Positions 44,801-56,484 are shown, counted from the stretch's first letter. The stretch: 64,000 nt of DNA from Cristatella mucedo (GCA_009760855.2 WPIO01000134.1:376001-440000), one strand, 5' to 3'. The notes: generated from the sequence alone by a model not told the origin. A program made the numbers and translations.

Positions 44801-47519
44801 GTAAGTTTAAAGGCTGATTCTTTGACCACCTTGCTTATGCAGTTGCACGGCTGGGTTGCCTTTTTTGTTAATTTCGAAGTGCTTTTTAGGTTGTTTCACT
44901 GCCGTGTCATATGGTATACCGCTTTAATTGATTTTGTGCCCTTCAAACTGCCTGCTACAACTCTTGTTGACACTCATAGCATGGGATTTAGGCTGGTACG
45001 TTAGTTTTTACTAGCTTTGATCGGGTTATATAGATCCCTCGTTGTGAGTGGTTCATTTATGAAGATTGATTTTAAGTACACTCAGCCTACTGGGCCTCAG
45101 GCCAGGGAATCAGTGGCTCCGGTTTATAGATCGTCAAACGTAGCTCTGACAGGCCTTTCCATGGGCATCACTTCGAGTTGTTATGGAGCATCTGGTCAAT
45201 TGCTGCGAAAGGCACAGAAAAATCCCCAGTGAGTGGCTAAACTTGAACCATTCCATAACGAGTGAAGATATTCGCAGAGAAGACCCCATTAAGGCACATT
45301 GGACCCGCCAAGAGTCTTTCATGACCATCTGATGAGTCTTGGAAGTATAGGGTACCCTGGCATCTGTTTGAGGTTCAATTCTTTTCTCAGTTTATAAATT
45401 GGTTTTGCCGATTTGCTCACTAAGCATATACCAACTGCAAAGATGCTGGTCGTTTTTTGCATTGCAATTTGTGCCTTGTCGAATAATGGGGGCATTTATT
45501 GCTTGTTGCCTCTAGGACTCTAGAGGGCATGCCTCTGCTGAGTACAAAGACTGTGTACACGGACAGCAGGAATGGCTTTTGACTTTTCGCACGTGCTCCA
45601 TTGTTTTCCTCCGACTTGTCGTTCCCTACTCAACTCCATGTGTTGTAGCTTTGATCTGCTTTCATTGGAAGTTATCTCCAAAGATTGGTGGATATGCGCG
45701 TGACCCAAAACAACCGTAACACCCGTGAAAATGGCAGCACCGGTAATTAGGAGGCGATGGCTCGTAAAATGCTGCTTCTCTTACCGCTGATGCTGATTCT
45801 GGAGTAAGCTGCTTTAGGCAGGTGTGAGATCTTGAAAGTTTGTGTTGACTTGACTTAAGGCTCGTTTAAGCTATCAAACATTCGATGCCGAGACACTGTC
45901 CAACCAGCTGCACTGTGACGTTGCAAGCAGCAATACAAGAGAGCCTGTAAAAATCGGCACGACATTCGAAGGGAATAGATATGGACTGCCCGATGGCACA
46001 ACAAATCTTTACTTCTACTGCCCATGGCAAACTTTGCTGTAGCCAACACGATAGATTGCAGCCATCTAAAAGCAGCAGCATTGTCTCGGGTTGTGGGCAA
46101 GAGAAGATGTGCTAAATATGCAAATCACCATGGCTAACTAGCTTGACTTGCACGGCTAGTAATACCCGAATGATACCGGATGTGAAATATGAGTGGATTT
46201 TGTGCAACCATTCACCCCCTCACCCTCACCCTGCATTGCAAATGTATTGATGTCTTTCCTTCTTTAACTCCACGAAGCCACTGACTATTTTAGCTGATGC
46301 TGGAGTTTTCTGCAGAGCCCTCAAGACTTGATTGGCTTTAGGTGCACAAGCGGTAGTCCACAGACTCATGCAAGAAAGAGTAAGTGAAAAGCACGGCAAA
46401 GTCAGGCGGACCATCAAGAATGTAAATTGTGCAGGATTAGCAGAGCTAAAATGCTTTACGGGACTACCTGAGACTGCCAAATGAGAGAAAATATTGCTGT
46501 GTAAGAATTATGGTGGTGAGTTAGTTACTGTGTATTAGTTTTTTCATGCCTAAGTTCAGTAAAATCGAACGATGCTTTTTAAACGCTTAATCTGAATATG
46601 CTAATTCCTGCTCAGCCACTTACAAATTTTTGAAGTGAGCATTCTTAGAAGCGTTTAATATGGCAACTTTACTTAGACCTGCCGTCAGTGAGTGATAGCT
46701 GCTTTCCACAGTAAGCCTGACTGCCTGCCACAGTTGTCAGCTCGATGGACACTTTCGGCAACGAAAGCTATGTAATCTCTAAGGGCAGTTGGGTCTTTCA
46801 ATTTGCCTGTAGCAGCCAACCAGCTTGTAGTTGGCACGGCATGCTGTTGGTGAAGGCAAGATCAGTGGCCATGTGGTCGGTCGGCCCTCCGACCTCTGCC
46901 GGTGGCTAACCGGCCAAAACATCTTTCAATGGCCACCAGGGAATGCTTTCCTTATGCATCCAGGAGAAAAATAGGAATGTGCGTCGTCAGCTTCGCATAA
47001 CAGTTCACTAGTTCACTTTCTAGGCAGCTCCGAGTTTGATCAGTGTGAAGCAGTTTAGAAAAAACTCGTGCGCCCACCTAGCCTACTTCCGAGGAGTTGG
47101 AGACATCGTCATGAGCTGGTGGGTGAGAGAGTGCTTGCATCAAACACCAAGTCAGCCCTCAGACCTAAATTCGCATGGCAACCTGAGTTTGTCGTCGTAG
47201 TAGCCGAATCTTTCATTGAGGCTTTAGGAAGAGGGCTATCATGTCATCTGCTTTGACGAGCTGACTTGGTCAAGGTCAGGGCTAAGCCTGCAGCTTGACG
47301 TTGCCTTGCTATGCAGCTGACCTTATACTCACAAGTGGGTGCTATCAGGGAAGCTGGTGCTTGTGATCAAAGGGATCGGATTCTATATGAGATTGCCTGT
47401 CAATTTGCGATAGGAAGCCTTGTTCATTTTATTTTAGCAAGCCGGTACCGGTGAATTTTCCCGAGACTTAACTATGACTGTGGCAGGGTTTAAGAAGTTA
47501 TTGACAGTGACGTCACACA
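44801..47519. other. intron of the plus-strand gene, no recognised feature
   Basis: Unannotated sequence. Open frames at 45855-46100 and 46226-46480 (minus) lack splice support. The lower-case motif tccacagactcatgcaagaaagagtaagtgaaaagc near 46360 distantly echoes LINE-B. Confidence 0.35.
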
Positions 47520-47690
47520 TGCCGGGCTGGTTTGGCCCAGTGGTTGTGCTTACCTCAAACTAAAGTCAATGTGAATGTATTTCGTGACCGAGGTTGTGGG
47601 CTCCAGCCCCGTGGCATATTTGAAGCGCCTTAATAGATTATGCTCTCTTAAGGTGCTATAAAAATGAATTACAACACTATTATAATATCA
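47520..47690 (+). mobile_element. SINE family 2
   Basis: A-box-like ggtttggcccagtggttg, B-box-like gtgggctccagccccgtgg, body tttgaagcgccttaatagat and tgctctcttaaggtgctata. Confidence 0.7.
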
Positions 47691-49115
47691 CATATCAAAT
47701 TTCGATGCTGACATCATAACTGAACAAGCCAAAGCAGCCGTGCTTCCTTCAGACTACACCCAAAACCCAAAGTACGTGAAGCAACTAAGTGATTGGTTGT
47801 CTGAAGTCTTATAGTTGAGGCTTCCTTTGCTCGCTACCCTATTTAAATGAAAATAATTACTCTCTTAACTGCCAGTGCCAACAGCATTCCAAATTCTTAA
47901 TTATACAAATAATTGGTGATCAACGGGGAAACCCGGTTTTCAGCTCTTAGCAAGGTAACCAATCGAAACGTTATCGGCCATTTATCTGGACGACCGTGCT
48001 ATGCCTGAGTAAGCAGGAACCGAAAAAGACTCCTAAATGTCAAGCTTATGTTGAGCCTTGATTTTGCTACAGTCAGTTCAGGTGAGTAGGGCCTATCAAG
48101 CAGCCTCAAGAGCTCGAAAAATGTACATTTTCTGGCTTCTCTGTAGCCGGAGGAGAGTTTAGGAAGGCATTCTCCCCTCTTGCCAGAGACCGTTTCCGCC
48201 CCCACTCACCATCAGGGGAGTGACCGGAAGCCGCATATATGCAGTCGCTCTCCTCTCGCACTTGCTTAGGTCTGTGGTGCATAAGTCCGCGTGACTGGGG
48301 TGTGGAACAAATGACCAATCATATGAGACGTCAAAGGTCTTCTATGTTGCTTTAGAAGGTATGGAGAAGACGTAACCGGCGGTTAGATAATCGACACATT
48401 ACACGAGAGTCCATGTTAAGAGGACACGCCCAGCTTTAAATTTGTCTTCTTTTGCTCGGGTTCAAGCTATCGTAGACAGCTGCAGTGAACTCCAAGTCAC
48501 CGGGAGGTGTATTAACACATGACCATTGTGTAGCTTCCTCAGGAAAGCGATGTTCCCGTGACCACACTCGGATGGAAATAGTGTGAAGCTAAAACAAGCA
48601 AGATAAAAGGCAAACCGACCGCATGAGCTTCCTGCAAGAACGAAGACGGAAGCAAGACTGGAAAGAGAGCGATCGTGAACTCATTTGTGTGTGCATGCAC
48701 GGGCTAGCATCGGCTAGCCCGTGCAACTTCTACTTCTTGTACACCCAAACGCAAAGGTATTTACGAAGTGCACAAGACACCGTTTACTCGGCAACTATTT
48801 GCCACCGTAAGCTCTCTCGGTATGAGCTGATATGCGGATAAACCTGACAGTTTGCATGAAAAAAGGACTCGTTGTCGATGGCCAGCTTGAGAATAACTAT
48901 TAGAAACAAAAACGCCTGGGTATCAAATAGTTATTTTACTTTAAAAAAATGGCAGAAAACGTTTGCACTTGCAGTCTCATTTTTTTCCACTTGCAATCCA
49001 AACAGCTCAGAGTTTTCCTGCACGAATGCTGGTGCGTGGAAGGGGAGCTATTTTTGCTTCTTCCTGACCGAACTGTCGTGTGTAACTGTCCATTCGTAAC
49101 TGTAACTGTCCATTC
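47691..49115. other. no recognised feature
   Basis: Intronic sequence with no supported exon. A perfect inverted repeat gcacgggctagc / gctagcccgtgc at 48698-48724 could form a hairpin. Confidence 0.35.
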
Positions 49116-49302
49116 GGTGAGCCGTGATGGCACACTAGGTAAGGAGGTTGCTTTTACGACCTCGGCCCCGAGGTCGTGGGTTCGATTCCTGCGGTGGGCG
49201 ATTCTTTATCGTCACTGCAAGCGGTGGTGATAGCCATAAAGGCTCTTCTGTCGCTATACAAAAAGAGGCTGTTTAATCAGCTAGGATTTATTTATTTATT
49301 CG
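49116..49302 (+). mobile_element. SINE family 1, well preserved
   Basis: Near-identical to the 34481 copy: gatggcacactaggtaagg, gtgggttcgattcctgcgg (a good B box), gtcactgcaagcggtggtg, and aatcagctagg with an (ATTT)n tail. Confidence 0.9.
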
Positions 49303-49549
49303 TTGCTCCATTGCATAGCAAAATTACAAGTCAGATCATCGCCTATCAGAGGCTACAACTTAAAGAAGTGTCTTCGGAGTGGTAGTACGAACGTCCTATC
49401 CCTTTCTGGCCGGCCACGTGCTACGACATAAAGGGATGACCGCACACACTGGCTGCACGGGGTTCGGTGGAAAGCTCCGCTACGAGCTCTCCGAGTCCTT
49501 GTAAGAGGCCACCGACAAGTCTGTCTGCCTCGTTTCGGTTCACGGAAGG

Positions 49550-50260
49550 CTTTTGGTGGAAGGCGTTTATAGAAAGAAGAGCAAACTCAAGCCGTTAATC
49601 AATGACCGACAGCAAAAAAAACTATCGGCAACGGGCACATTAAAAGTCCACTTTCTAGCAGATGACTATATCTGTGATGTATGGATCGACAAAAGTGAAT
49701 TCATGATCCAAGGAGATGACAAGCGGGAGGGGGGCTTTCATTAGCCGTCGAAAATTGAATAGTACCACCTGAACAGCGAAAAAGCTATGCTCAAAAAGTA
49801 CGGTGGTGGCACTGGGCTTGTTTGTTCGTGTTTTTCGGCTTACTGCGTCTTAGCGAGTTGTTGAGATTATGGATAGGAACATGTTTATAGACACGTCGTC
49901 GAAAATGCTGCGTTGCTAATTGCCAGAGCTCTTGAGGATGAAGACTCTTGTTGGGCAAATGGATAATGACCCCAAGTATAGTTCATGGGCAGCAGCGAAA
50001 TTCTTTCCAGACCCAGAAGTGTCCTTAATGGCTGAGCCAATCTTCTGATCTCTACCCACTATTGAGCATCTGTGGGACCGGTTGGAGTGCTCACTTAGCG
50101 CCAAGAACTCAATCGTCTCCTCGTCTCCAGGGCAGCTTTTTGGTCGGCTTAAGCAGCTCTGGGACTGCATAACTCCAGATGCTTGCCAAAAGCTGACCCA
50201 GTCAGTGCCCCGGTAAATAGAGGAAGTTATAAAGAATAGGCACGGTCCAACCTCATGGTT
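49550..50260 (+). pseudogene. Tc1-type transposase relic
   Basis: Shows the Tc1/mariner DDE pattern with decay: DVWIDKSEFMIQGDD, where the first catalytic Asp is at 49688-49690 in the position of the family's SDESKF. Then comes a GGG-rich segment (KKYGGGTGLVCSCFSAY), MDNDPKYSSWAAAKFF (second Asp region, about 49960), and PTIEHLWDRLECSL (50055-50100), where the third catalytic residue of DLNPIE is kept as Glu. It ends with RIEEVIKNRHGPTS after a stop. At least one frameshift and two stops. Terminal inverted repeats were not identified. Confidence 0.75.
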
Positions 50261-50439
50261 GATTTAAGTATCTGCTTGCTCATGTCTAGCCTCGGTTCTC
50301 ATGATAGGAATTATTAAACGCTTCATGCGCATGTTTTAGTGCTCGTAGTCCAAGATTAAGTCAATCGGCTTACCGAGTAGAAGCTTGTTGGAAGTATCCA
50401 TGAGACGCTCGGAAGTCCTTTTGCATGTGATTGCATATT

Positions 50440-50505
50440 GTATGCATGTGTGCACTCGTGTGTCTGTGTGTGTGTGTGTGTGCGCGTGTGTGTATGTGTG
50501 TGTTT
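50440..50505. repeat. (GT)n microsatellite, interrupted
   Basis: GT-rich tract with GC and TA interruptions. Confidence 0.85.
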
Positions 50506-51495
50506 TAGTGGCTTATCTTGTCCGGTTTGGTTTCATTGGGGTGAGATGCTACTGCCTGAAGCCACCACATCATTCCTTGTAGGAATCAAGCCTGAGACTT
50601 ACCATCCTGTCGTCTTGCTCGTGTTCGACTGTTTGCGCTGCTTATCCTCTCTCACATTGGTCGGTCCATCGGTTGTGGACTCCCTTAGTCTGCTGTCATC
50701 ATCAGTGCTGACATCACACAGCTTTCCAAGGCTCATTGCTGGCACGAGCGAATGTCTCTCCCGTCCTGCTGGCTTACCTTAGTGCTGTTATGGATAAGCT
50801 GCCGCAGCACAGCATTGAATCGGCCGGTGACAGTACCGATGTCTGCAGTTCTCCTGGCTAAGTGTTCATGTGCACGGCAGCTTCTCTTGCTCAGATCTAC
50901 GCATAATTTTTATGGCAGGGGCCTATGTCTGGATGTGGGGTTGGTGTTGAACAGTCTGCTTGTAATGTGGTGCTTGTTCCATTGTCTGACTCGCCCACAC
51001 CTTTAGTGACCAGCCGTCAGCTGCCTCAAATCAGGCCTCGCTACTAATCGCTGTATTGTAATTGGCGAAGGGGCCAATGCAAGCTCTGCAAATTTTCTGA
51101 AGATCATCAGGTGTGTTTCGACGAATGGATGGATTGTGGAATCCTCCATCGCTCCTTTGGGAGTCCTGCGTTCGCCCTCAGGTTGGATCTCTTCCTCGTG
51201 GCAGAGCAAGCAGCACTGCTGTGTCTGCATTCTTCGTGGAGTTCCTATCGTACTTAGTCATGCTGTGCTATGTGGCTAGCCCGGTTTTTTCACGGTACTG
51301 TGTGGTCTATTGTGTGTGGTGGGAGTTTCCCAGCACTAACCTGCTCTGCTTCGGCTACGTCGGCAGCTGCCTGTAAGCGCTGTGGCTACTCGGCCTTCAA
51401 CTAACGGTGACCTCACGTGCCCCGTGTTGGTGCCCCTCGCCCAGTCAGCTGCTTGTGGGCTCAGTCGTACTGTGACTTGAGCATGCAGCAACAAC
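50506..51495. other. no recognised feature
   Basis: Plus-strand open frames exist (to 50782 and 51113-51376) but are Leu/Ser/Cys-rich without supporting splice pairs. Confidence 0.3.
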
Positions 51496-51624
51496 ATGGG
51501 CCTGGCGCTAAGCATCGAACCACAGGAGGAGCAGCTGCGGTATGTTGACGAATGCCTTACGCGAATGCAGAGCATGCTGCTGCCGGCTGCTGCCGGTCAA
51601 AGTTCGGAGGAGCTAATGGAATGG
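51496..51624 (+). CDS. possible alternative first exon (MGxxxS start)
   Basis: From ATG 51496 the frame begins MGLALSIEPQEEQLRYVDEC and continues TRMQSMLLPAAAGQSS and EELMEW. M-G-x-x-x-S fits the N-myristoylation consensus. Coding quality appears to fall after EELMEW. A weak GTTTAG donor at 51623 would exit with 2 nt, compatible with the 58045 exon, just as the 44736 exon is. It may be an alternative first exon, or chance. Confidence 0.3.
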
Positions 51625-51799
51625 TTTAGGGTTCTATTCGTAACTGGCTCAAAAAGTTTTTTTTGGTCTCTTGTCCCATCAACAAGACGACAATTGGGCC
51701 CCTCATCAGACCATATAGTACCATATAGTAGCTATGACGTTTCTGCATGGGCGCAGCAGATACGCTCTCTGGTCGCCTACTGCAGCGGTTATGATGGTT

Positions 51800-51943
51800 G
51801 CCTTGCCGGTTTGGTCTAGCGGTTAAGGTGCTCGCCCCGATCAAGGTGTGACTGAGGTCGTGGGCTCGAGCCCCGAGGCATATGTGAAGCACCTGAATAG
51901 AGATTAAGTTCTCTTGGGGCGCTATATAAATGAATTATATTTG
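51800..51943 (+). mobile_element. SINE family 2, well preserved
   Basis: A-box-like tggtctagcggttaagg, B-box-like gtgggctcgagccccgagg, body tgaagcacctgaatagagat and ttctcttggggcgctatata, tail ATGAATTATATTT. Confidence 0.9.
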
Positions 51944-52077
51944 CAGCACGGTAGCCATTCGTGGATGGAGGTAAGCATGCATTTAGGCAGTACACAGCAA
52001 TTCCACTCGCTCAAATGGTCTGTTTCAGCCAAGCTCTGCGTTGAGTGCCGAGGAACAGTCTCAATAGTTCAATAGTC

Positions 52078-52145
52078 TCAATAGTTCAGTCGCTAGAGCG
52101 CTGGACCGGAAAACCTGAAGATCCTTCTGGTTCGAGACCGAGTTT
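52078..52145 (+). tRNA. tRNA-like sequence, probably a pseudogene or SINE head
   Basis: A-box-like agttcagtcgctagagcgct and a consensus B box (ggttcgagacc) at normal tRNA spacing. The acceptor stem does not pair convincingly, so a functional tRNA is unlikely. Confidence 0.35.
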
Positions 52146-52309
52146 TTCAACGCTCTGTCCCACGGCTGACCGACGTCGATTGGTCTTTATTTTCAGCAAT
52201 TATGGGCTATTTTTAAGCTGCTCACACTAAGCATATGATGGTACGATCTTGCAGTCAAGATTCCCAGTAGAAATGCTCATTGGTCGGTTTCGGACTCGGA
52301 GAGATAATA

Positions 52310-53085
52310 CAGCCGTCCCTTGTTTATTTCGGTTAATCAGTTCCAGACTCTACCACAATAAGTGAATTTCCGAGAAGTGGGATTCTTTATTTATAAATTG
52401 AATATTTTCGTAGTTAAGAGCATAGAAAACCGTTCAAGACCCTCTAAATACGGTGTTTAACCTTATTTGAGCCCTCTGGACAAATGAGGATAGGATGGCC
52501 AATCGGCGAACTGCATGCTTTGATTGGCTTGGTTTCACCGCACCCGATTTTTCCGAAAAAATTTCACGCGAAAGGAGTGGTCGAGCAGCTGGCTGCACCT
52601 GTCATTGAAGGATTTGCTAGAGTGCTCGAATACATCGGCCCAGAGGCAAAGCCAGGATTTGAGCGCAGAGGTGGCACAGGGGTCTGGATGCTGGTGGGCA
52701 GAGCTCCCCCCTATAAGGGGGGTCTGGGGGCATCCCCCCAGCGCCTGCAGCAAGCGAAAATTGGCCGAAACGACGCCAAAACGAGGCCAAGCACCTACGG
52801 TGCCAGCTGCCGTGCAGGCGCAGCAGCTGGCCACCTACAGAGTGTCAGACTCGGCTCTCATCCATCTACCAGGCCAGCCCGCTGACTTAGCCTCGGCATA
52901 GGCCTACAGTCCATACGTACAGTAATGTAATTTTAATTTTGGTACAGGGCTGTATAATTGAGTCAGACACTCGAGCTCATGCTGTATAATTTTTACTACA
53001 ATCATCTTGTTAGTGAATGTATTTCACAAAACCGCGATAGAGTGAAGTCGTGAAAGTCGAAGTGCAAAGTGGCAAGGGATGACTG
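52310..53085. mobile_element. pogo/Tigger-like non-autonomous element, copy 2
   Basis: 776 bp bounded by TA, with ends cagccgtcccttgtttattt and, on the opposite strand, cagtcatcccttgccac. About 180 bp at the left and 170 bp at the right match copy 1 at 29183. The interior (about 52490-52900) is GC-rich, has no counterpart in copy 1, and includes a local inverted repeat (cccctataaggggg). The plus frame there (RIGWPIGELHALIGLVSPHP) is probably not coding. Confidence 0.7.
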
Positions 53086-53282
53086 TACTGCCATCCAAAT
53101 GTTCGTCACCTTACTTGCTGTGCAAGGTGAATACTTTTGCTTTGTCATAAGTTTAGGAGATGGAGGCCTGCAGGTTTGTAATCCTCTTACCCAACAACTG
53201 AGCTGAAGGGCATATCAAATGACTTGACTTCTTAATATGTCACTTCAGCCTATCTATGATTGGCTGCTTTTGGCAAGGTTAA

Positions 53283-53960
53283 TAGTAATACATTTATATA
53301 ATGTGCCCTAGCAGATTTCTTTCTAGGCACTTCACATTAGCTGGAAAGGAAGCATGTCAGTCGACGAGTAATTATCGATAGTGTGTACCATTGCAGCATA
53401 CATAAGTGCATAGAGGACGATTCGAACGGATGGAGCAAATGCTGTGAGGAGCAGGTGTGTTTTAGCTTCGTTTTGCATGTCGTCAAGTCGTGGGATATCA
53501 TGCTGTCAGCCGCTAGCGATTTCTAGGTTTAGGGTGCGCACCAACAGAATGCACGTTCTCCAAATAATTTTTGAGGCTCATGTATATAGACATATAGACA
53601 TAGCTAAGCTACTCAAGTCAGAGGAGCTGTGGTAGCTGGGGTTCCAGCCTGAGGAGTTCCAGTTTCGGATAGGCTAGCCCGAGCAAGAGAATGACGGGAC
53701 CTAAATGCAAGCGACGAAACCTTGAAGTCGATATGCTACTTGATGGGGAGTCAATGCAGGTCGGTGAGATGTGGTTTAATGTGGCAGTTGTCACTTTCAC
53801 GACAGGCAAGCCTAGCTGTCGAGTTTTGCACCTACTGTAAGTGACTGCCTGATGGCACAGGTCGGAAGACCTGCAAGAAGAGAGTTAACAAAAGCTAGAC
53901 AGGAAGTCACAAACACGTGGACTACTTTGTTAAAGTCTGGCCTCCTTCTTGTCTAAATCC
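53283..53960 (-). mobile_element. LINE-A-related fragment, 3' end and C-terminal region
   Basis: Starts with a tail-like block (tttctttctaggcacttcac). The minus strand then shows degraded counterparts of AWNSLP, LSDLL and HITPLL. A LHWLP equivalent is recognisable at nucleotide level near 53740-53810. Confidence 0.65.
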
Positions 53961-54679
53961 TGGCTATGCTACTGGCTATTGGTGCCCGCTCCTCGGCTGC
54001 CGTGAAGCTAAGGCTTTGAAGACAGGGCTATGAAATGTTGGCATTCTGCGTATTCTCTCGTGCCATAATTTGGAATCTTTTTTTAGGTTCCTGTTATTGC
54101 AGAGGCTCGAAATGTGTTAGTTATCATCGTGCTTGCCTCTTCTTTTGAAATTCTTATGTTCAATTCTCGATTTGGACACGACATACTTTTTTCTTTTTCT
54201 TTCTATCGCTACTATATCCTGTAGGTGTTTAGTGCTCGATACATTGGTTCGATGGTTTAGCTGTATATTTTGTTTTACTTTCTTGAAGTAGCTAGACGGT
54301 CGAATAATTTCACTGCCGGCTAGTCATGTTGGCATTGGCTATTTCGGCGACAGTTATGTCAAAGTATGTCACCTCTAATGCAAAATGTATTACTATTACT
54401 ATTATTAATGGATAAGTAAAGTTTTGGTCCAAAACTTGTGTACACTGGTTTGATTCTCCCTGGCGACCGGAGGTCGATTATTACCACAAACTGTAACCGG
54501 GAAGGGGGCTCTGCTAGACTCATGATAGGATTATAATAATAATTACACTCAGCACAAAAATGCTTGCAGTTCTGGTAGTAAGAGGATTTTCTACACCGTG
54601 CATGGTATGCTCTAGTTGTGCATACCATTCGAAAATATTTGTTGACAGCCACAAACAAACTAATCCCATCGTGATGTGT
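53961..54679. other. no recognised feature
   Basis: AT-rich sequence. It may include the end of the Tc1 element, whose terminal repeat I could not define. Confidence 0.3.
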
Positions 54680-54867
54680 TTATAATGATGTCACCCCACC
54701 ACGATCCTGAATGACCTCACTTATCTGCCCAGGCATAGAGACCACCGGTTTTTGAGCTGCCTGAGCATTCCGAAGTGCCTGGATTTTACTGGAAAGATTG
54801 GCTGTTGCTGTGGGCCGATCACCCTGCCCCAGCCACCTGTCGACGGCATGCCATAAATGTTCTATGG

Positions 54868-55273
54868 CAGAGGTCGGCAAACTCTGGCCTTTAGGCCAGA
54901 TACCGCCTAGCTAGTACTCCAGTCCGTCCTAACGCCCCCTAGTTATTTATTATTGGATCCGGTCTAATTTAGTTGTCGCGGTTTTTTCATTCATTACTGC
55001 TGGTTGCAGCTCAAGTTGTCTGTGGCCTGTGTGTATTTCTAGAACTGATATCGGGCACTTGCATGAAACCGAAGTGGCTGACCGGGAGGGGTGATAAATG
55101 ACTCCCCCTATAATTCCCATTTGCATTTGTGTGTCTGTTTCGACTGCTTGTTCATCAGGCCACGGCTCCTTCCGGGCAGCCCCGTTGAGTGGGCGTGGTT
55201 TCTTCTTGCCTAGTGTGCCTTCTTGACCTCTTGAAAATATGGCCTAGTAGTCCGAAAATTTTGCCGACCCCTG
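54868..55273. mobile_element. hAT-type MITE, nested in Tc1 relic
   Basis: 406 bp with terminal inverted repeats cagaggtcggcaaact (left) and, at the right, attttgccgacccctg. Flanked by 8-bp repeats ttctatgg (54860-54867) and ttcaatgg (55274-55281), a 7/8 match. Removing the element rejoins the Tc1 frame at the conserved Asn-Pro-Ile-Glu region. No transposase coding capacity. Confidence 0.85.
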
Positions 55274-55468
55274 TTCAATGGGGTTCAGATCCAGCGACTG
55301 GCTGGGCTATTGCGTCAGCACCACATCGGGTTTTGTAAAAAAAAAATGCTTTTCTGACCTACCAGTGTCCTTAGGGTCGTCATCTTGCTATCGAATATAC
55401 CAATCCCCGAGCAGGGTGTTTGCTCTTTGCAATCCAATTTCCTTGACCACCTGTAGGTTCATCTGTTA

Positions 55469-55615
55469 GCCGAGCTGGTTTGGTCTAGCGGTTAAGGTGC
55501 TCGCCCGTCCAAGGTCTGACTGAGGTCGTGGGCTCGAGCCCCGAGGCATATGTGAAGCGCCTGAACAGAGATTAAGTTCTCTTGGGGTGCTATATAAATG
55601 AATTATATTTAATTT
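55469..55615 (+). mobile_element. SINE family 2, nested in Tc1 relic
   Basis: Nearly identical to the 51800 copy: ggtttggtctagcggttaag, gtgggctcgagccccgagg, tgaagcgcctgaacagagat, ttctcttggggtgctatata. Inserted opposite to the Tc1 transposase. Confidence 0.9.
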
Positions 55616-56110
55616 TTTATTTAGTCTGATGCCGAGCTGCCACACCTTTTCCCGGCAAAGCCCTAAGCTGTCACCAATGTTCCCCCTTCGATGTTGCTGT
55701 CGGCTGATGGCCGTCATGCCGATACGAGGCATCTTTCCTTCCTCTTCGGCTAACCCTTAGGCTTGGCTTTTCCTTATCACATTTGATGAACTTGCTTCTA
55801 TCTGTCCATAAAACAGAATTCCTTGCGTCTTCTATCCCGTGAGCATGGTCATAGGCCCCCCTAAGCGATCCTACTTTATGGCGGCCTGTGAGCAGAGGCT
55901 TGCGTACCTACTTGTATCGATTCCTGTAACAACTTTTATGGCTTCGAAAGGTACTGAAGTGTCGGAGGTCTGTTCCACAGTACTAGCATGTAAAAGAGCC
56001 AGCCGGTCACCACTGGTCTTGTGTGTCCGGCCACATCCAGCTGCTCGAACTAGTATACTTTTTATAGCAAACGGTGAATTTGCTAACCCAGCTGTCATGC
56101 AATCCACTAG

Positions 56111-56484
56111 CGACTGCTATGGCCTTGCTGATGCAGTATTGTTAGCATCTGCTTAAAATATGCACTGCAGTGTTTTATTTCACAGCTACCTGCTCCCGAT
56201 CTTGAAGTATGGGTGCAACGCAGACGTGAGTTATCTTTGAGGCTGTAAATATTTGTATACCCGAAAGATTGCATTACCTTAAAACATGGGAAATCTGCTG
56301 GCTATTACGGTCCGATTTTAGCTTTTTTTATATTAAGCATGGCATAGGACTACTAAAGCCGAGATGCGCTTGAATACCTTCCGGCTGGCTGGAGTTGCCA
56401 GATTCTCCGGCTTTGATTTGTGCTCTGCCAAGCCTGAACACTTGATAATTAAGGGGTACGACGATTTTTGTGTGACCGAGTATA
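56111..56484. other. no recognised feature
   Basis: Intronic; may contain the 5' end of the Tc1 element. Confidence 0.3.

Larger units (their letters stand above)
54680..56110 (-). pseudogene. Tc1-type transposase relic carrying two nested insertions
   Basis: Minus strand, right to left. A GRTHKTSGDRLALLHAS segment resembles the second helix-turn-helix and GRPR-like region of Tc1 (about 56000). SVLWTDRSKFIKCDKEKPS (about 55785-55810) keeps the first catalytic Asp but not the usual Glu. HRRGNIGDSLGLCREKV follows, then DDDPKDTGRSEKHFF (about 55355-55385, second Asp). Finally EHLWHAVDRWLGQ (54825-54865) and ISEVIQDRGGVTS close the protein. A SINE (55469-55615) and a hAT MITE (54868-55273) split the frame. 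Dead by frameshifts as well. Confidence 0.75.

Noticed and set aside
49116-49302. Functional tRNA gene
   Set aside because: A and B boxes are present, but the sequence continues into a shared non-tRNA body and occurs five times with a TATT-type tail: a SINE.
52484-52885. 133-codon plus frame as a gene
   Set aside because: Lies wholly within a non-autonomous Tigger-like element, absent from its other copy, with no splice sites or recognisable motif.
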